Origin: Yoonia sp034652275
Lineage (GTDB): Bacteria; Pseudomonadota; Alphaproteobacteria; Rhodobacterales; Rhodobacteraceae
NCBI RefSeq assembly: GCF_034652275.1
Contig: NZ_JAXIWG010000002.1
Coordinates: forward strand, 248,001 to 312,000
DNA: 64,000 nucleotides
Direction: 5' to 3'
This document shows positions 62,602 through 64,000 of the stretch, piece by piece. The notes below the pieces were generated by a model. It made no database searches, was not told the origin of the DNA, and was given only the letters and a program-made list of their open reading frames with translations. Made by a program: the position numbers and the translations under genes. Each line of letters opens with the position of its first letter. Positions within the stretch are counted from its first letter, which is position 1.

Positions 62602-64000
62602 TCTGCCGCCACCTTCAACGCGGCGCCGGGCGCGGCGTCGGGGACCAGCTTCGCCAGCACCTCGGCGCTGGAAATAACACCCGGCACTCCGGCACCGGGA
62701 TGCGTGCCTGCGCCGACAAGAAACAGGCCCTTGGCCTCTTCGCTGATGTTGTGGGGGCGGAAATAGGCGGATTGCAGGATGCGCGGTTCGATCGAAAACC
62801 CCGATCCGTTCGGCGACAGATACCGGTCGCGGAAATCCTCGGGCGTCAGGATCATTTCGGTGCTGATGCGCTCTGCAAAACCGGGGATGGTCTTTTCCAC
62901 TTCGGCCATGACCTTGGCCTTGTAGATGTCGCGTTCCTTTTGCCAGTCCACCGGATTGTCGAAACCAAGATGCGGCACAGGTGAAAGGACATAGAACGTA
63001 TCATCCCCCTTGGGCGCGACGCTGGGGTCGGTGATACCGGGGCGGTGAATATAGAGGCTCATGTCGTCGGACAATTTGCCTTTGATGAAAATGTCACGCA
63101 GCAGACCTTCATAACGGGGGGCGTTGGTGATCGTGTGATGGCCCACGTCGGGCCACATCTGCGCCGTGCCTTTGGTCCCGAAATACCAGACGAACAGACC
63201 CATCGACCAGCGGCGCGATTTCAGCTTGGCATCGGTCCAGCGTTTGCGCGGATGGTTGCGCAACAGGCGCTGATAGGTATGGCCCGCGTCCGCATTGCTG
63301 ACGACCAGCGGCGCATGGAGCACGGTGCCATCAGTCAGGCGCACGCCCTTCGCAGCCCCGTCTTCGATCAGCACCTCGTCGACTTCGGCATTCTGGCGGA
63401 CAGTGCCGCCTTGCCCCTTGATGACCTTGACCATCGCATGGGCAATCGCCTGCACGCCGCCCATCGCGTAATGCACGCCATAAGTTTTTTCGAGATAGGC
63501 GACGAGCGAATAGATCGACGTCACCTTGCGCGGATCGCCCCCGATAAACAACGGATGGAACGACAAAGCCATGCGCAGGCGGGCATCCTTGACCCGCGCC
63601 TTGGCCAGCCCGAGGATCGACCGGTCCGCGCGCAGCCGCGCGAATTCGGGCAGGACCTTGACCGTGTCCATGATGCGGTTCATCGGCTTGGCGACCATGC
63701 CTTCGAACCCGACCTTGTAGCAGGCCTCGCTGTCTTTCAGGAATCGCTTGTAGCCTGCCACGTCATTGGGGCTGAGGCGGGCAACCTCGGCCAGCATGGC
63801 ATCGGTGTCCTGCCGCGCGGTGAATGTCGATCCGTCGGGCCAGCGCACCTCGTAGAACGGGTCCATCGGGCGCAGGCTGATGTCCTTGTGGAAATCACGT
63901 CCGCAGTCCCGCCACAGGTTTTCATAGACCTGCGGCACGGTGATGATCGTCGGACCCAGATCGAAACGGTGCCCGTCCTGCGTGACGGACGACCCCCGCC
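62598..64000 (-). CDS. crtI: Phytoene desaturase CrtI (N-terminus beyond window)
   Basis: CrtI carries out successive desaturations of phytoene, to neurosporene in the spheroidene pathway. About 467 residues are present. The frame is open to the window end, where DGHRFDLGPTIITVP continues upstream of the first possible internal start. The substrate/FAD region THPGAGVPGVISSAEVL lies near the C-terminus, with SLYIHRPGITDPSVAPKG and FYVLSPVPHLG in the middle. The N-terminal dinucleotide-binding motif lies outside the window. Coupled to crtB. Confidence 0.95.
   Translation of the reverse strand, partial: RGSSVTQDGHRFDLGPTIITVPQVYENLWRDCGRDFHKDISLRPMDPFYEVRWPDGSTFTARQDTDAMLAEVARLSPNDVAGYKRFLKDSEACYKVGFEGMVAKPMNRIMDTVKVLPEFARLRADRSILGLAKARVKDARLRMALSFHPLFIGGDPRKVTSIYSLVAYLEKTYGVHYAMGGVQAIAHAMVKVIKGQGGTVRQNAEVDEVLIEDGAAKGVRLTDGTVLHAPLVVSNADAGHTYQRLLRNHPRKRWTDAKLKSRRWSMGLFVWYFGTKGTAQMWPDVGHHTITNAPRYEGLLRDIFIKGKLSDDMSLYIHRPGITDPSVAPKGDDTFYVLSPVPHLGFDNPVDWQKERDIYKAKVMAEVEKTIPGFAERISTEMILTPEDFRDRYLSPNGSGFSIEPRILQSAYFRPHNISEEAKGLFLVGAGTHPGAGVPGVISSAEVLAKLVPDAAPGAALKVAAE

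Overview
The window is chromosomal DNA of a GC-rich alphaproteobacterium, most likely an aerobic anoxygenic phototroph of the Roseobacter group (Rhodobacteraceae). It carries bacteriochlorophyll and spheroidene-type carotenoid genes with PpsR/CrtJ-type operators (TGT-N12-ACA). It also has a fused-permease thiamine transporter under a TPP riboswitch and a petABC operon of the Rhodobacter type. The genus cannot be fixed from the sequence alone. No insertion sequence, prophage, integrase or CRISPR array was seen.

Layout. 1-6.2 kb is one arm of a photosynthesis gene cluster: bchX (cut by the window edge), bchC, crtF and crtE on the minus strand, and crtD-crtC diverging on the plus strand. 61.1-64 kb is the other carotenoid arm: tspO, crtB and crtI (cut by the edge), all minus. 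In Rhodobacter these arms are adjacent. Here about 55 kb of other genes lie between crtC and tspO.

Between the arms, in order: a secreted Cache-like protein; a ynjBCD-type ABC transporter with ynjF; an orphan HyuA-type hydantoinase/oxoprolinase; a four-gene envelope glycosylation module (methyltransferase, GtrA, GT-C-like membrane protein, DPM-like GT2); a seven-gene plus-strand operon for peptide or amide uptake and breakdown (M20 deacylase, Dpp-like ABC transporter, aldehyde dehydrogenase, SDR, P1 peptidase); an ABM/NIPSNAP-like gene and a DUF378 gene; and a minus-strand operon glgE-treS/mak-glgB-glgX-treZ-malQ-treY in which all six junctions are 4-bp ATGA overlaps. Next come a membrane protein flanked by two tiny one-helix proteins, tRNA-Lys(UUU), dapF-mtaB, two GST genes, an outer-membrane barrel protein, petABC (cytochrome bc1), thiBPQ with its riboswitch, aroC, an EamA transporter, an HU gene, and the purine salvage pair ade-amn.

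How the genes work together. The bch/crt genes make bacteriochlorophyll and carotenoid, and petABC supplies the bc1 complex used in both respiration and cyclic photosynthetic electron flow. The glg/tre operon could run a full circle: trehalose to maltose to maltose-1-phosphate (TreS-Mak), to alpha-glucan (GlgE), to branched glucan (GlgB), then back through GlgX, TreY, TreZ and MalQ to trehalose and glucose. ade and amn together take AMP to hypoxanthine and ribose-5-phosphate. Starts were moved to the best SD-supported codon wherever the longest open frame ran into an upstream gene.
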